A stretch of DNA of 64,000 bases. Source: Motiliproteus sp965230185. GTDB lineage: Bacteria; Pseudomonadota; Gammaproteobacteria; Pseudomonadales; Balneatricaceae. The notes under the pieces are model-generated. The model did no database searches. It worked only from the letters and a program-made list of their open reading frames with translations, and was not told the origin of the DNA. The stretch's first letter is position 1. Every line of letters starts with the position of its first letter. The position numbers were made by a program, and so were the translations under genes. Below are positions 11,201-19,360 of this stretch, one piece after another. Where the stretch lies: NCBI GenBank assembly GCA_965230185.1, contig OZ245995.1:558001-622000 (forward strand). Direction: 5' to 3'.

Positions 11201-12988
11201 GCACTGGTGAGCGGCTGGGAAGTGGAGCTGCTGCTAAGCGGCACGACGGTCAGGACCTCCTATACCGCGGCAGACGGCAGCTACTCCTTTACCGGAATCT
11301 CACCGAGTTCCGGTTACCAGATTGCCTTCCGTGACCCGGACACCGGCTCCAGCCTGGGTCGACCGCTGCCTAACGAAAGCGGGGCTGTTTTTACCTCCGG
11401 GGTGGATGACGATTCCAATAACCCGGCCGGCGCCGACAACAGTGGCAGCACGCTGGACAGTCTGACCCTGATTGCCGGCGACGATATACAGGAGCAGAGC
11501 CTGCCGCTGGATCCCAGCGGAGTGGTCTATAACGCCGTGACCCGTGATCCGGTTGAGGGGGCGGTGGTGACTATTTCCGGACCGGTGGGCTTTAGTCCGG
11601 CGACTCACCTGGTGGGTGGTACCGCTAATGTCAGCCAGACCACCAGCGCCACCGGTTTTTATCAGTTCCTGTTTTTTAACACCGCGCCTTCCGGGACCTA
11701 TACCCTTACCGTTACCGAGCCGGCCGGTTATCTGCCCGGCGGCTCGCAGATGATCCCGGTCTGCAGCAATACACCGACGGTGGCAGCGGCACCGGATCCG
11801 GCCCTGGTTCAGAGCAGTAATACTGCTCCGGCCATCACCGCATCCTCCCATGATGCATCCGGCTGTCCGACGTCGTCTGCCGGCTTTGCCGCCGGTGCCG
11901 GATCAACCCAGTACTACCTGAGCTTCGTTCTTGATCCCGGATTGCCCTCCGGTAATGTGCTGAATAACCACGTGCCGCTGGACCCGATCCTGGAAGGGGC
12001 GCTCACCGTTACCAAGAGCGCGGCGAAAGATACCGTCAGCCGCGGTGATCTGGTGCCCTATACCATCACTGCCATCAACAATCTGACGGTGACCCTGAAC
12101 AGCGTCGAGCTGGTGGATCAGATGCCGCCGGGATTCAAGTATGTGGAAGGGTCAGCCCGGCTGGACCAGGTGGAGACCGAACCGGTCCGCAGTGGACGGG
12201 AGTTGCGCTGGAGTAATCTCACCTTTACGGCGGGCCAGACGCGTAGCCTGGCGCTGCTGCTGATTCCGGGTTCGGGTGTGTCCGATGGCGAATACACCAA
12301 CCGGGCCTGGACCGAGATGTTCGGTAACCGTACCTCCAACATCGCCAGCGCCGTGGTGCTGGTGGTACCCGACCCTACCTTCGATTGCAGTGACATTATC
12401 GGCAAGGTGTTCGATGACCATAACCTCAACGGTTATCAGGATGAGGGTGAACCCGGTTTGGCCGGCGTTCGTGTGGTTACCGTTAACGGTGAACTGATCA
12501 CCACCGACGCCAGTGGCCGCTATCACGTGACCTGCGCCGCCACCCCGGATGAGATGCGGGGCGCCAGTTACATTCTTAAGCTGGATACCCGCACTCTGCC
12601 TTCAGGTTATCGGGTTACCACCGAGAACCCACGGGTTATCCGTCTGACCCGAGGCAAGATCAGCAAGCTCAACTTCGGTGCCGGTATTCACCGGGTGGTG
12701 CGGCTGGAGCTTGCCGGAGCCGCCTTTGTCGAAGGAAAAGCCGAGCTGGCAGCAGGCTATCTGCAACGGATCGACGGCCTGATCGGGCTGTTGCGTGAAT
12801 CGCCATCGGTACTGCGGCTGGCTTACCGGTTGACTGATGGCGAAGGGGAGGAGGCTGCCGAAGCCCGGCTGGAATATGTCGATAAGCTGTTGAGGGAACG
12901 CTGGCAGGACCAGGAAGACTGCTGCTACGACCTGCAACTGGAGAAAGAAACAGTTCCTGCCGCTGTCAGTCAGGAGGTGGACCAGTGA
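5225..12988 (+). CDS. Giant secreted multi-domain protein with DUF11 and SdrD B-like repeats and a C-terminal OmpA-like remnant
   Basis: 2587 residues. A signal peptide ends near AMA at residues 30-32. About ten tandem DUF11-type beta-sandwich modules of about 120-150 residues follow, to about residue 1450. Each runs: Lys-Phe/Ser-rich start, STLTITLxN, TDxLPxG, TCxGG, GSCTLTVDV, YxNTI. SdrD B-like modules with acidic DxNxNG-type loops begin near 1454, 1598, 1720, 1972 and 2390, interleaved with further DUF11 modules near 1841 and 2259. The last 90 residues (from about 2495) look like a degenerate OmpA-like domain. There is no barrel, LPXTG motif or lipobox, so retention must come from elsewhere. 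The stop overlaps the GTG of the next gene, an OmpA-domain outer-membrane protein that is its probable partner (inference). A surface adhesin or matrix role is plausible, not shown. Confidence 0.85.
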   Translation: MMIFQGIERSFSRIAARTLLPLLLLSSTSAMADLSASVTLVSGDPTNIYPGESTRLEITLGNSNTGSTITGVAFNTSLPGTLPDGLKIAGAASYDCTDPAGPSTSAGSGTLTATTGTQAINLSGGVIPARANNTDGTCTIRVPVTAETSSGNSTTYDYIIGTGVVSGNDGGAVSNSGSVSQSININALAKPTLSKNFASSSVTLGGGTTTLTITLSNSNPVAIPGFSITDAFPVLGVGGGIIKVAAVPGASASCNNGGGSPSFSPSAGDKTITATGTIPAESGGTNGQCTLTVSIEADHTNGGYSTGNQTNRIDSSSDFSNDLGIPAAADATDAINVISPLNLSKSFAHSTLSDGQSDSLTITLTNNGNTDLTVSNFNDAPIDGVDADPSTGLLVTGQSTTCAGGSVTAINSSTGINLSGGTIPANGSCTVTVNFTGTVATAGVPITYTNTIAQGAVDVGNAAIVSRARSASILVADDLRVLKSASPTNAAPGNPVQYTVTVQNYSASSISNLRINDSLPAGMTFLTGTINGNDYSASLAGTGCSVLTTSSSTGDANADLTITTVPARTGINTPSSCAVTFWAMTGTAAADGSSTVNTLSAGSVCYNSGATCNGAAASSQSGTRVETTIASASKRFNNKTSETLAEGTIATLKFTITNSTANPLTNVTLSDSFPIDGSGQLQIASPANASSTCGTPVITAVAGTTSIAMNGGTVPARAANGTGSDGSCELTVDVIGPAGNYPNTAQVAGTQTYANGTTAAVAQFDTDTATLSYLSSLSGSKSFTPTRVSSGGKSTVTVRLSNSGAVALTSVSLTDPLPTGMVLANPVNAYSTCAGAPSFTSATPGASTITMTGATLAGNGSCDVLFDVVATGTSDWLNSIPVGNITADGGVRNISAVSDTLYYDAPTNLSIAKTTSPSTLTFPGETSQLTITITNGSQAVTSLAVSDYFTADGTSGAALNGMAVAATPGASTSCPGGVISAASGATSVSLSGVSLSAGASCTLSVNVTSSAVGGITNYIPASAISTDQGLTNSGQATTSLTTQSNIGVVKKFTPNVVKPGERSRLRITFYNPTAQPMADVTVTDTLPAGVTVPGGANPTATCTGASVTSPASNQVAVSGASIVAASGTTAASCYVEIDVLVASQGEYVNTIGAGTVTGTAGGKSVTNSQPTSDTLLARLPLEIHKAFDSKTLDSGNPVGFTTGSASVAPGASSTLTIRLDNTNAQALTGAAFTDNLPSGLVVAQTPSASTTCSGGFVDALASATSVRLSGATVPATGSCTLTVDVLSNVSGSYTNTIATAAVTTNEGVSNEEPTSAELIVSTPPTVDKQFMPAVIASGGTSTLTIVFGNDNSSAITLSSVFTDTLPTSPGNILVASTPNIVSSCPGSVTAAAGSGSVSYASGASIPAGGCSISVDVTGTTSGEHINNIPAGDLQTSVGNNQQPANSSLLISPLGYVSGKVFNDNNLTPNGAYDDGTDTPIAGVSIELRSGADCSGALVSVAGVSNPATTDGLGNYLFAKLPAGTYSVCQPVQPGGTTNGTTTAGAITAVNGSTGTIGAASNPSASSSQIVGIVLNGDGGASEVSGSGNNNFAEVIPSGIAGVVFKDENNNGVRNGADSALSGVTIELLNSGSSVISSTTTDADGAYSFSGLAPGTYSVREPAQPAGTANGQTVAGTVANGGTAGTASGLTTLPSVISTIILPPNTDTRANNFAEIPQGARISGQVFLDYDNSGTVNGSDHGIGGQTINLTGTDINGNPVSAATTTANDGSYSFTGLPQGTYTLTQPAQPNGTSNGITTAGSAGGTATGTGTTPSSISAVVLASVNSVSSDNDFAEQPDSAPDLAIRKSHSPASFGAGSATGVYTITPSNIGTLSTSGTLTIVDTLPAGITATAVRANSDWSCAIVGQTVTCTSTSVIGAGGTGTPILLEVSVGSGLSGQLLINTVQISGGGEPPGFDGNNDDDDPTPIADSAQVSGRVWRDTDHDRVRDAGEALVSGWEVELLLSGTTVRTSYTAADGSYSFTGISPSSGYQIAFRDPDTGSSLGRPLPNESGAVFTSGVDDDSNNPAGADNSGSTLDSLTLIAGDDIQEQSLPLDPSGVVYNAVTRDPVEGAVVTISGPVGFSPATHLVGGTANVSQTTSATGFYQFLFFNTAPSGTYTLTVTEPAGYLPGGSQMIPVCSNTPTVAAAPDPALVQSSNTAPAITASSHDASGCPTSSAGFAAGAGSTQYYLSFVLDPGLPSGNVLNNHVPLDPILEGALTVTKSAAKDTVSRGDLVPYTITAINNLTVTLNSVELVDQMPPGFKYVEGSARLDQVETEPVRSGRELRWSNLTFTAGQTRSLALLLIPGSGVSDGEYTNRAWTEMFGNRTSNIASAVVLVVPDPTFDCSDIIGKVFDDHNLNGYQDEGEPGLAGVRVVTVNGELITTDASGRYHVTCAATPDEMRGASYILKLDTRTLPSGYRVTTENPRVIRLTRGKISKLNFGAGIHRVVRLELAGAAFVEGKAELAAGYLQRIDGLIGLLRESPSVLRLAYRLTDGEGEEAAEARLEYVDKLLRERWQDQEDCCYDLQLEKETVPAAVSQEVDQ

Positions 12989-15900
12989 AAATTCGTCAGT
13001 TAGTGCTTGCCTCAGCCGTCTCCGGTTTCTCTCTGGCCGCTGCCGCCGAACAACCATCAGAGTACCAGGGGGCCCGTGGTGCTGTCAGCGACGACAGCCA
13101 GGTCTGGCAGCCCGGGTTCCCGGAGCAGGGGGAGCGGCAGTTGCCGAACGCCCGCTTTACTATCCGGGGAGCTGACAGCCTGGCACCTGAGGACAGCGGA
13201 AGCCTGCTGGTGCAGGAACAACTGCAGGAGCAGATCACTGCCCGGCAATTGCAGGGAAAGGTTAATGGCGTCAGTTTTGCCTCCGGCTATTCTGCACCGG
13301 AGCAGGGGCCGGATGAGCAGCTGGAAGCGCTGGTCAGGCAACTGGCCGGGCGCAGGAATATCCGCATGCGGATCACAGGCCACACCGATAACCAGCGCCT
13401 GTCGGCGGCGGCCCGTCAACGGTACGGAGATAACCGGGGATTAGGGCTGGATCGGGCCCACCGCGTCGGCCGTTTCTTCATGGAGAAACTGAACCTGCCC
13501 GCCGGGGCTATCAGCTACGGCAGCCAAGGGGCTGAGCAGCCGGTGGCCAGTAATGAGACTGCCGCCGGCATGGCTAAGAACCGGCGCGTTGAAGTGCAGG
13601 TCTGGTATGACGAGGTCAGCAGCAAGCCGGAAAAGGTCGCCCGATCACTGTGTGGAACCGCCGATGCCGGAAGCGATGATCCTTTCCGCATCAGTGTCGA
13701 CGGTCAGCCCCGTGAGCCGGGGCAGGGACCTGACAGCGCCGATAAACAGCGTTGCACCGATGTTGCCCTGGAGGACGCCGGGATTCAGCTGCAGTATGAC
13801 AACCTGGCACGGCCGGCCCGGCTGAATGTCAGTGCCAGTGAACGTACCTATAGCGCCGGAGAAATCCTGAGGTTCCAGGGCTACAGCAACTATCGCTACT
13901 GGATCGAGCGGGCGGAGGTTCTGATTGTCGACCGCTATGCCCGGACACTGGCCACCGTTGCCCTGAACGAGGACCTGGCCGGCGGCTGGCAACCGGCGGT
14001 TGTGCCTCCTCGGGTCCTGCCACGGCAGTTGTTCTACCAGCTGCGGGTGTACGACAGTGAAGGGCGCTACGATGAGACGGAGCTGCTGCCATTGCGGCGG
14101 CTTGATCGCGGCGAGACCGTAACCGACGATCAGCAGGCCGGAGCCGAACTGGCGGCTGGATACGGCGAAAACCGGCTGAGCCGGCATCGAATCCCGGTTG
14201 AGGGAGGCGTAATCACCGTAAATGGCCGCAACCTGGCTGCAGACCATCGGGTGCTGGTGATGGGGAAAGCGGTGCCGGTTGATGCCCGGGGTGGCTTCGT
14301 GACTCAGCAGATCGTACCCCGGGGCCTGCATCAGGTTGAGATCGCGGTGCTCAATGCAAAGGGTGAAGGGCGTATTTACCGGCGTGATCTCAGGCTGCCG
14401 GACGATGACTGGTTTACCGTGGCACTGGCCGATATCACCGTCGGCCGTAACAAGACCAGCGGGCCCGCTCAGCTGGTCAATGGTGGCGATCGCCATTATG
14501 ACGAAAAAACCTATGCGGACGGCCGGCTGGCGTTTTACACCAAAGGTAAGATCAACGGCCGTTATACCGTAACCGCCAGCGGTGATACCGGCGACCAGGA
14601 GCTGAAACATCTGTTCAGCAACATCGACGATAAGAACCCCCGTGAACTGCTGCGCAGAATGGACGCGACCCGTCACTGGCCGGTGTTTGGTGACGATTCC
14701 ACGCTGGTGGAGGATGCGCCGACTCAGGGTAAGTTCTTCGCCCGCATTGAGGAGGGTCACTCCCATGTGCTCTGGGGTAACTTTAAGGCCGAGCAGACCG
14801 ATACCGAACTGGCTCAGGTCGATCGGGCGCTCTACGGTGCTCAGGCCCGCTATCGCAGTGACGAGTATACCGCCAGCGGTGAGCACCGGACCCGGGTCGA
14901 TGCCTTCGCCGCCGAACCGGGCACCCTGTCGGCTCGGGAGGATTTTCGCGGTACCGGTGGCTCGGTGTTCTTCCTGCGTCATCAGGACATTACCACCGGC
15001 AGTGAGCGAGTCCGTATTGAGGTTCGCGACAAGGATTCTGACCAGGTACTGCAGGTCACGAACCTGGCGGCCGGGAGTGATTACGATATCGACTCCATCC
15101 AGGGGCGGATTCTGCTGAGCTCGCCGCTCTCTTCGGTCGCCGATGACCGTCAGCTGGTACAGTCCGGCAGTCTGTCGGGGCACCCGGCCTATCTGGTGGT
15201 GAATTACGAGTATACGCCGGGCTTTACCGAGCTCAGTGATCTGGCCACTTCCGCGCGTGTGGCCCACTGGGTCAACGACAACGTCAAAGTCGGAGTCAGC
15301 GTCTCCAGTCAGGAAGAGATGGGAGAAACCCAGGACCTGGCCGGTGTCGATCTGACGTTGCGAAAAAGCGCCGACACCTGGCTGAAACTGGAGCTGGCCA
15401 ACAGCGATGGCGCCGGACTGTCTCAGCACAGTTCCGATGACGGCGGTTTCGATTTTGATGCCGAAGACCGGGGGGGCAGGGAAGCCGGAGCCGGTCGGGT
15501 TGAGGGGGCTTTCAGCCTGTCGGATCTGACCGGAGAAGCGGGCAGCGAAGGTCAGGGGACCTTCTATCTGGAGGTCCGTGAGGATGGCTTTTCCGCACCG
15601 GGACGTCTGACCAGTGGCGATACCGACAAATTCGGCGGTAGCTTCTCCGCGCCTCTGACGGACACCAGCACGCTGACCCTGAAGCTGGACGATACCCGCA
15701 ACGACGGTAATGATCAGCGGGCGGTGGAAGTGGATGTGTCCATGGCACTGGATGAGCGGTGGACACTGGGAGCCGGCCTGCGGGCCGACGAACAGGAAGG
15801 CAGCACGACGGATCACGGTGAGCGTCAGGATCTGGCGGTGCAGCTGAAGTATACCGATGAAGAAGATCTGAGCGCCTGGGGTTTTGTCCAGGGAACCCTG

Positions 15901-17055
15901 CATCGGGACGGTGAGCGGCAGCGTAATCACCGCGCCGGCGTCGGCAGCAGTTATCAGCTGTCGGATCGTACTTCGCTGAAAGGGGAGATCTCCGGCGGCG
16001 ATATGGGGCTCGGCGCGAGAGCCGGTATCGATTATCAGTGGTCGGATCGCACCAGTGTTTATACCAACTATCAGCTGGACAATGATCGCACCGACAACGG
16101 CGTTCGCTCACGCAATGGCCAGCTGGTGTCCGGGGTGCGATCCCGCTGGACCGACAGCCTTAGCGTTTATGCTGAAGGCCGCAAGCAGATCGGCAGCGGG
16201 CAGAACGGGCTGATGCAGGCCTACGGTATCGACTATGCGCCCAATGATCGCTGGAGCTACGGTTTCAGTCTCGAACATGGTGACATCAATCAGGAAACCG
16301 ATGACGCTATCGAGCGTACCGCCATTACCGGCAGTGTCGGCTTCCATGACCGCAAACATCGTTACGCCGGTGGCCTGGAGTATCGGGATGACGACAGCAG
16401 CGATGAGGATCGTACCACCTGGCTGTGGCGCAACAACTACTCAGCGCAGGTCTCCGACGACTGGCGTGCCATCGTTCGGCTGGACCTGTCCATCAGCGAA
16501 TCCGACCGCGGTGACGAATTCGATGGTGACTTTGCCGAAGCCTCGCTGGGCTATGCCTGGCGCCCGGTGGACAACGACAGAGTCAACGCCCTGCTGAAGT
16601 ACACTTACCTTTACGATCTGGCGCCGCCGGAGCAGCTGCAACCCTCGGACAGCAGTACCGTTGATTACGCCCAGCGCAGCCAGGTGTTCTCCGGTGATCT
16701 GACCTACGATCTGAGCGAGCGATGGTCGGTCGGTGGTAAATACGCTTATCGTCTCGGCGAGCTGCGCCCGAGCCGTGACAGCAGTGCCGACTGGTTTGAC
16801 AGTGAAGGTCAGCTGCTGATCCTGCGGGCGGACTGGCACGTGGTACATGCCTGGGATGTGACACTGGAATGGCGTCGTCGCGAGGAGAAAACCGCAGAGG
16901 ATTCCCGGGAGGGGATGCTGCTGGCAGGCTACCGGCACTTTGGCCAGAACTTTAAACTCGGAGTTGGTTACAACTTCAGTGACTTCTCCGATGATCTGAC
17001 AGATATGGACTATGAAGCAAAAGGCTGGTTTATCAATGCGATAGGTAAGTACTGA
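12985..17055 (+). CDS. OmpA-domain outer-membrane protein coupled to the giant secreted protein
   Basis: 1356 residues from a GTG overlapping the upstream stop by four bases, with AGGAGG ahead of it. A signal peptide ends near residue 20. An OmpA-like peptidoglycan-binding domain covers about 92-210, including ITGHTDN and LDRAHRVGRF, which hold the Asp and Arg expected to contact diaminopimelate. About 450 residues of beta-rich modules follow. The C-terminal half is full of alternating polar/hydrophobic strands and ends WFINAIGKY, with the aromatic last residue typical of outer-membrane barrels. It probably anchors to both peptidoglycan and outer membrane and displays or exports the giant protein. 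That function is inferred from coupling and domains. DUF11-protein/OmpA-barrel gene pairs of this shape occur in other gammaproteobacteria; their role is not established. Confidence 0.8.
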   Translation: MKIRQLVLASAVSGFSLAAAAEQPSEYQGARGAVSDDSQVWQPGFPEQGERQLPNARFTIRGADSLAPEDSGSLLVQEQLQEQITARQLQGKVNGVSFASGYSAPEQGPDEQLEALVRQLAGRRNIRMRITGHTDNQRLSAAARQRYGDNRGLGLDRAHRVGRFFMEKLNLPAGAISYGSQGAEQPVASNETAAGMAKNRRVEVQVWYDEVSSKPEKVARSLCGTADAGSDDPFRISVDGQPREPGQGPDSADKQRCTDVALEDAGIQLQYDNLARPARLNVSASERTYSAGEILRFQGYSNYRYWIERAEVLIVDRYARTLATVALNEDLAGGWQPAVVPPRVLPRQLFYQLRVYDSEGRYDETELLPLRRLDRGETVTDDQQAGAELAAGYGENRLSRHRIPVEGGVITVNGRNLAADHRVLVMGKAVPVDARGGFVTQQIVPRGLHQVEIAVLNAKGEGRIYRRDLRLPDDDWFTVALADITVGRNKTSGPAQLVNGGDRHYDEKTYADGRLAFYTKGKINGRYTVTASGDTGDQELKHLFSNIDDKNPRELLRRMDATRHWPVFGDDSTLVEDAPTQGKFFARIEEGHSHVLWGNFKAEQTDTELAQVDRALYGAQARYRSDEYTASGEHRTRVDAFAAEPGTLSAREDFRGTGGSVFFLRHQDITTGSERVRIEVRDKDSDQVLQVTNLAAGSDYDIDSIQGRILLSSPLSSVADDRQLVQSGSLSGHPAYLVVNYEYTPGFTELSDLATSARVAHWVNDNVKVGVSVSSQEEMGETQDLAGVDLTLRKSADTWLKLELANSDGAGLSQHSSDDGGFDFDAEDRGGREAGAGRVEGAFSLSDLTGEAGSEGQGTFYLEVREDGFSAPGRLTSGDTDKFGGSFSAPLTDTSTLTLKLDDTRNDGNDQRAVEVDVSMALDERWTLGAGLRADEQEGSTTDHGERQDLAVQLKYTDEEDLSAWGFVQGTLHRDGERQRNHRAGVGSSYQLSDRTSLKGEISGGDMGLGARAGIDYQWSDRTSVYTNYQLDNDRTDNGVRSRNGQLVSGVRSRWTDSLSVYAEGRKQIGSGQNGLMQAYGIDYAPNDRWSYGFSLEHGDINQETDDAIERTAITGSVGFHDRKHRYAGGLEYRDDDSSDEDRTTWLWRNNYSAQVSDDWRAIVRLDLSISESDRGDEFDGDFAEASLGYAWRPVDNDRVNALLKYTYLYDLAPPEQLQPSDSSTVDYAQRSQVFSGDLTYDLSERWSVGGKYAYRLGELRPSRDSSADWFDSEGQLLILRADWHVVHAWDVTLEWRRREEKTAEDSREGMLLAGYRHFGQNFKLGVGYNFSDFSDDLTDMDYEAKGWFINAIGKY

Positions 17056-17065
17056 TCGTCTCTGC

Positions 17066-17126
17066 GGAGAGGCGTGCCGCCTCTCCATTCCATCTCCTGA
17101 TCGCCGGCAGCAACGTTGCCGGCGAT
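17066..17126 (+). terminator. Two stem-loops after the giant operon
   Basis: A perfect 9-base stem GGAGAGGCG/CGCCTCTCC with a 3-base loop (17066-17086) starts ten bases after the stop codon. A second 10-base stem, ATCGCCGGCA/TGCCGGCGAT, spans 17100-17126. Neither is followed by a T-run, so they are transcript-end or stabilising hairpins rather than textbook intrinsic terminators. Confidence 0.5.
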
Positions 17127-17511
17127 ACCTGCATTCCCCTTTGAACAGGTCCCCTCTCTGATCGCCAGCCGGCGTTATCCTGCTGAAAGCGGCGGAGCTC
17201 TGCAGGCCGGGTCATTGCCCGGGCCTCACGCCTTTCCGAAATCCGCCGAAGGTCGCAGGGCCAGACTGTGATAGCTCCGCCATTGTCTTCGACCGGCTTC
17301 TGGTGGCCGCCCGTGCCGGCAGGCGGCCATGCTCTTCACGCCATTTTATTTGAACCTGGTTGCCGTCTGGCTGTGACTCAGATTCAGGAACGGCGTTATC
17401 CCATACAGCGAACACCGCTGACCCGATGTCAGCCGGAAAACTACCGGCCCGGTGACCGCTGAGGGGATCGCTTTCCGATTGCAGCAAAGTGGTAAAGCAG
17501 GTAACAGAACA
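17127..17511. other. Intergenic stretch with no recognised feature
   Basis: About 385 bases between the hairpins and the small secreted-protein gene. Open frames on either strand have arginine/proline-rich shadow composition and no ribosome-binding sites. No palindrome, repeat or promoter was recognised. Confidence 0.4.
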
Positions 17512-17781
17512 ATGAAGATAACAACAATAAAGACACCAAAAAAAGTACTGGCTGGTCTGGCTGTGGTGATAGCCTGTGGCTTTCCCTGGTCCGGTGCCCA
17601 GGCCGACATGGGGAAATACAGAGAGTGTCGAAAGCAGGCCTTTCTCAACATGTTCCTTTCAAAAGCGGCTCCTTTTATGGTTCTCAGTCTGGCCTCCGAG
17701 ATGAATGACTGCATCAGGCACCTGACCCCCGAAGAGCGAAAGCAGGTGGAAAAAGAGCGTGCTGAGATGGGATTGCATTAA
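17512..17781 (+). CDS. Small exported protein of unknown function
   Basis: The ATG at 17512 gives 89 residues. The in-frame extension upstream lacks a ribosome-binding site. Residues 1-28 form a signal peptide: a Lys/Thr-rich start, hydrophobic core VLAGLAVVIACGF, then SGAQA-D. The mature part is short and helical with two Cys residues (YRECRKQ and NDCIRHL) that could form a disulfide, and a charged tail. I recognise no family. It stands alone between the giant operon and the cyclase gene, with no evident partner. Confidence 0.6.
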   Translation: MKITTIKTPKKVLAGLAVVIACGFPWSGAQADMGKYRECRKQAFLNMFLSKAAPFMVLSLASEMNDCIRHLTPEERKQVEKERAEMGLH

Positions 17782-18032
17782 CCCTTCGCAAACCGCCGCC
17801 TCGGCGGCCCTGAATCAGGGTGAGTGGCTGGCTGGATGGCTGGGTCGGGTACTATCCGCTTATTGCCGGCAGCGATGTCGGCATAAGTCACGGATCCTTC
17901 AGGCAGTTATCCTGACATAAGTCGGAAATACAACTTTTTCCTATGTCCGGATTGTTGCGGAGGGATTAGGGTACGCAGGACGGAGGACTGGTACGGGATC
18001 GTTACCAGCAATGCTGACTACGAACTGATGTT

Positions 18033-18248
18033 ATGGATGACACACTTCGCACCATCAAAGGCGTTTCAGAAGCCGACAAAGCGGCATTTGTTTCACTGCT
18101 CAGATCCAGAAACTACCGGGAGGTTGGTATTCTGGATACCCCCGGTGAATCCGAGTACAGCGCGCGCTCCCATATCCGGGATTTCAGCGGTGCCGACTGC
18201 GATATGGAGTGGAGTATCACCTGGGGTGTTCGCCGCAAAGTGGAGTGA
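18033..18248 (+). CDS. Small hypothetical protein (71 aa), uncertain
   Basis: An open frame of 71 codons with balanced, slightly acidic composition. It begins MDDTLRTIKGVSEADKAAF, followed by RNYREVGILDTPGESEYSAR. There is no signal peptide or membrane segment. No good ribosome-binding site precedes the ATG; a GGAGG lies about 55 bases upstream. A competing frame overlaps it. It is kept because its composition is protein-like and it fills the gap before the minus-strand cyclase gene. No family recognised. The 17782-18032 spacer holds small GC-rich palindromes only. Confidence 0.35.
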   Translation: MDDTLRTIKGVSEADKAAFVSLLRSRNYREVGILDTPGESEYSARSHIRDFSGADCDMEWSITWGVRRKVE

Positions 18249-18280
18249 GTCAGCGCTGAATCCGCTCCCCTGAACCACTG

Positions 18281-19300
18281 CTACAGGACCCACCAGGTGG
18301 TCAGGTTACGCTCGATACCCTTCACATGAATATCCCCCCGCAGCTGGCACGGAATGGCATCTCCGACCAGCTCCCGGGTGGCGCTGCTGATCAGAATACG
18401 GCCCGGTTCCGAGTTTTCTTCCAGTCGTGAGGCGGTGTTGACGACCTTGCCGACGATCGTATATTCCATCCGCTGTTCACTGCCGAAGTTACCAACGGTG
18501 CATTCGCCGGAGCTGATGCCGATGCGGATGGCGACACCGAGCTGCTCCGCCCGGCTTCGCATGGCCATGGCCATCTGCACGCAGTGAATGGCATCGTCCC
18601 GGATTCCCTGGGATTGCGGATCGCCGAAAAAGACCATGATGGAGTCACCGATAAATTTATCCAGGGTGCCGCCATGCTGCAGGGTGATGTCGGCCATTTC
18701 GTTAAGGTAATGGTTCAGCCAGTCGGTGAGATCGTGAAGATCCATCTCCTCGGTGATCGTGGTGAAGCCAACGATATCACTGAAGCAGACCGTCAGAGGC
18801 TTTCGGTAGGAACTGATCTTCGCGTCCGTTTCGCCGGCGAAAATCGATGCATAAACCTGCGGTGACAGGTACCTGGAGAGCTTGTCATCCAGCGCCTGCA
18901 GTCTCTGCCGCGCCGCCCTCAGCTCCAGATGGGTGCTGACCCGGGACAGCAGTTCGGCGGCGTTGAACGGCTTGGTGACATAGTCGACGGCACCGAGTTC
19001 AAAGCCGTGGACGATATCGTCGGTATCGACCTTAGCGGTCAGAAAGATCACCGGGATATCCTCGGTTTCCGGCGCCTCTTTCAGCCGTTTACAGGTCTCG
19101 AAGCCGTCGAGTTCAGGCATCATCACATCCAGCAGAATCAGGTCGGGCGGCATCCGGGCGACCACGTTGAGCGCCTGAACTCCATTCTGAGCAATGTTGA
19201 TCTGGTAGCCCTCGTTTTTCAGGATGGTTCCCAGTAACTGAATATTCCTCGGTGTATCATCGACGATCAGAATGCGGGACTGCCGGCTGTGTGCGTTCAT
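18281..19300 (-). CDS. Response regulator with class III nucleotide cyclase output
   Basis: 339 residues. An N-terminal receiver (about 8-125) has the acidic pair at VDDTPRN, phospho-acceptor D58 in LILLDVMMP, and KPF. A class III adenylate/guanylate cyclase domain spans about 165-335. Both metal-binding Asp motifs are present (FSDIVGFT and GDSIMVFFGD), and the adenine-selecting Lys is at LDKFIGD. The second selectivity position, usually Asp in GDxVNxASR, is Lys here (VGKVVNTASR), so the product is not certain. It is cytoplasmic. It lies 60 bases downstream of the hybrid kinase gene in the same orientation, so the two are probably an operon in which the kinase relay controls cAMP-type signalling (inference). 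Confidence 0.9.
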   Translation of the reverse strand: MNAHSRQSRILIVDDTPRNIQLLGTILKNEGYQINIAQNGVQALNVVARMPPDLILLDVMMPELDGFETCKRLKEAPETEDIPVIFLTAKVDTDDIVHGFELGAVDYVTKPFNAAELLSRVSTHLELRAARQRLQALDDKLSRYLSPQVYASIFAGETDAKISSYRKPLTVCFSDIVGFTTITEEMDLHDLTDWLNHYLNEMADITLQHGGTLDKFIGDSIMVFFGDPQSQGIRDDAIHCVQMAMAMRSRAEQLGVAIRIGISSGECTVGNFGSEQRMEYTIVGKVVNTASRLEENSEPGRILISSATRELVGDAIPCQLRGDIHVKGIERNLTTWWVL

Positions 19301-19360
19301 CTGTTTCCACCGCTTAAGTTCTGTCGCCCGATTGCCATCACCCGGGCACTGTATAGATGT

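Noticed and set aside
13645..15930. Minus-strand open frame of 761 codons
   Set aside because: Antisense shadow of the OmpA-barrel gene; no motifs, codon-phase artefact of GC-rich sequence.
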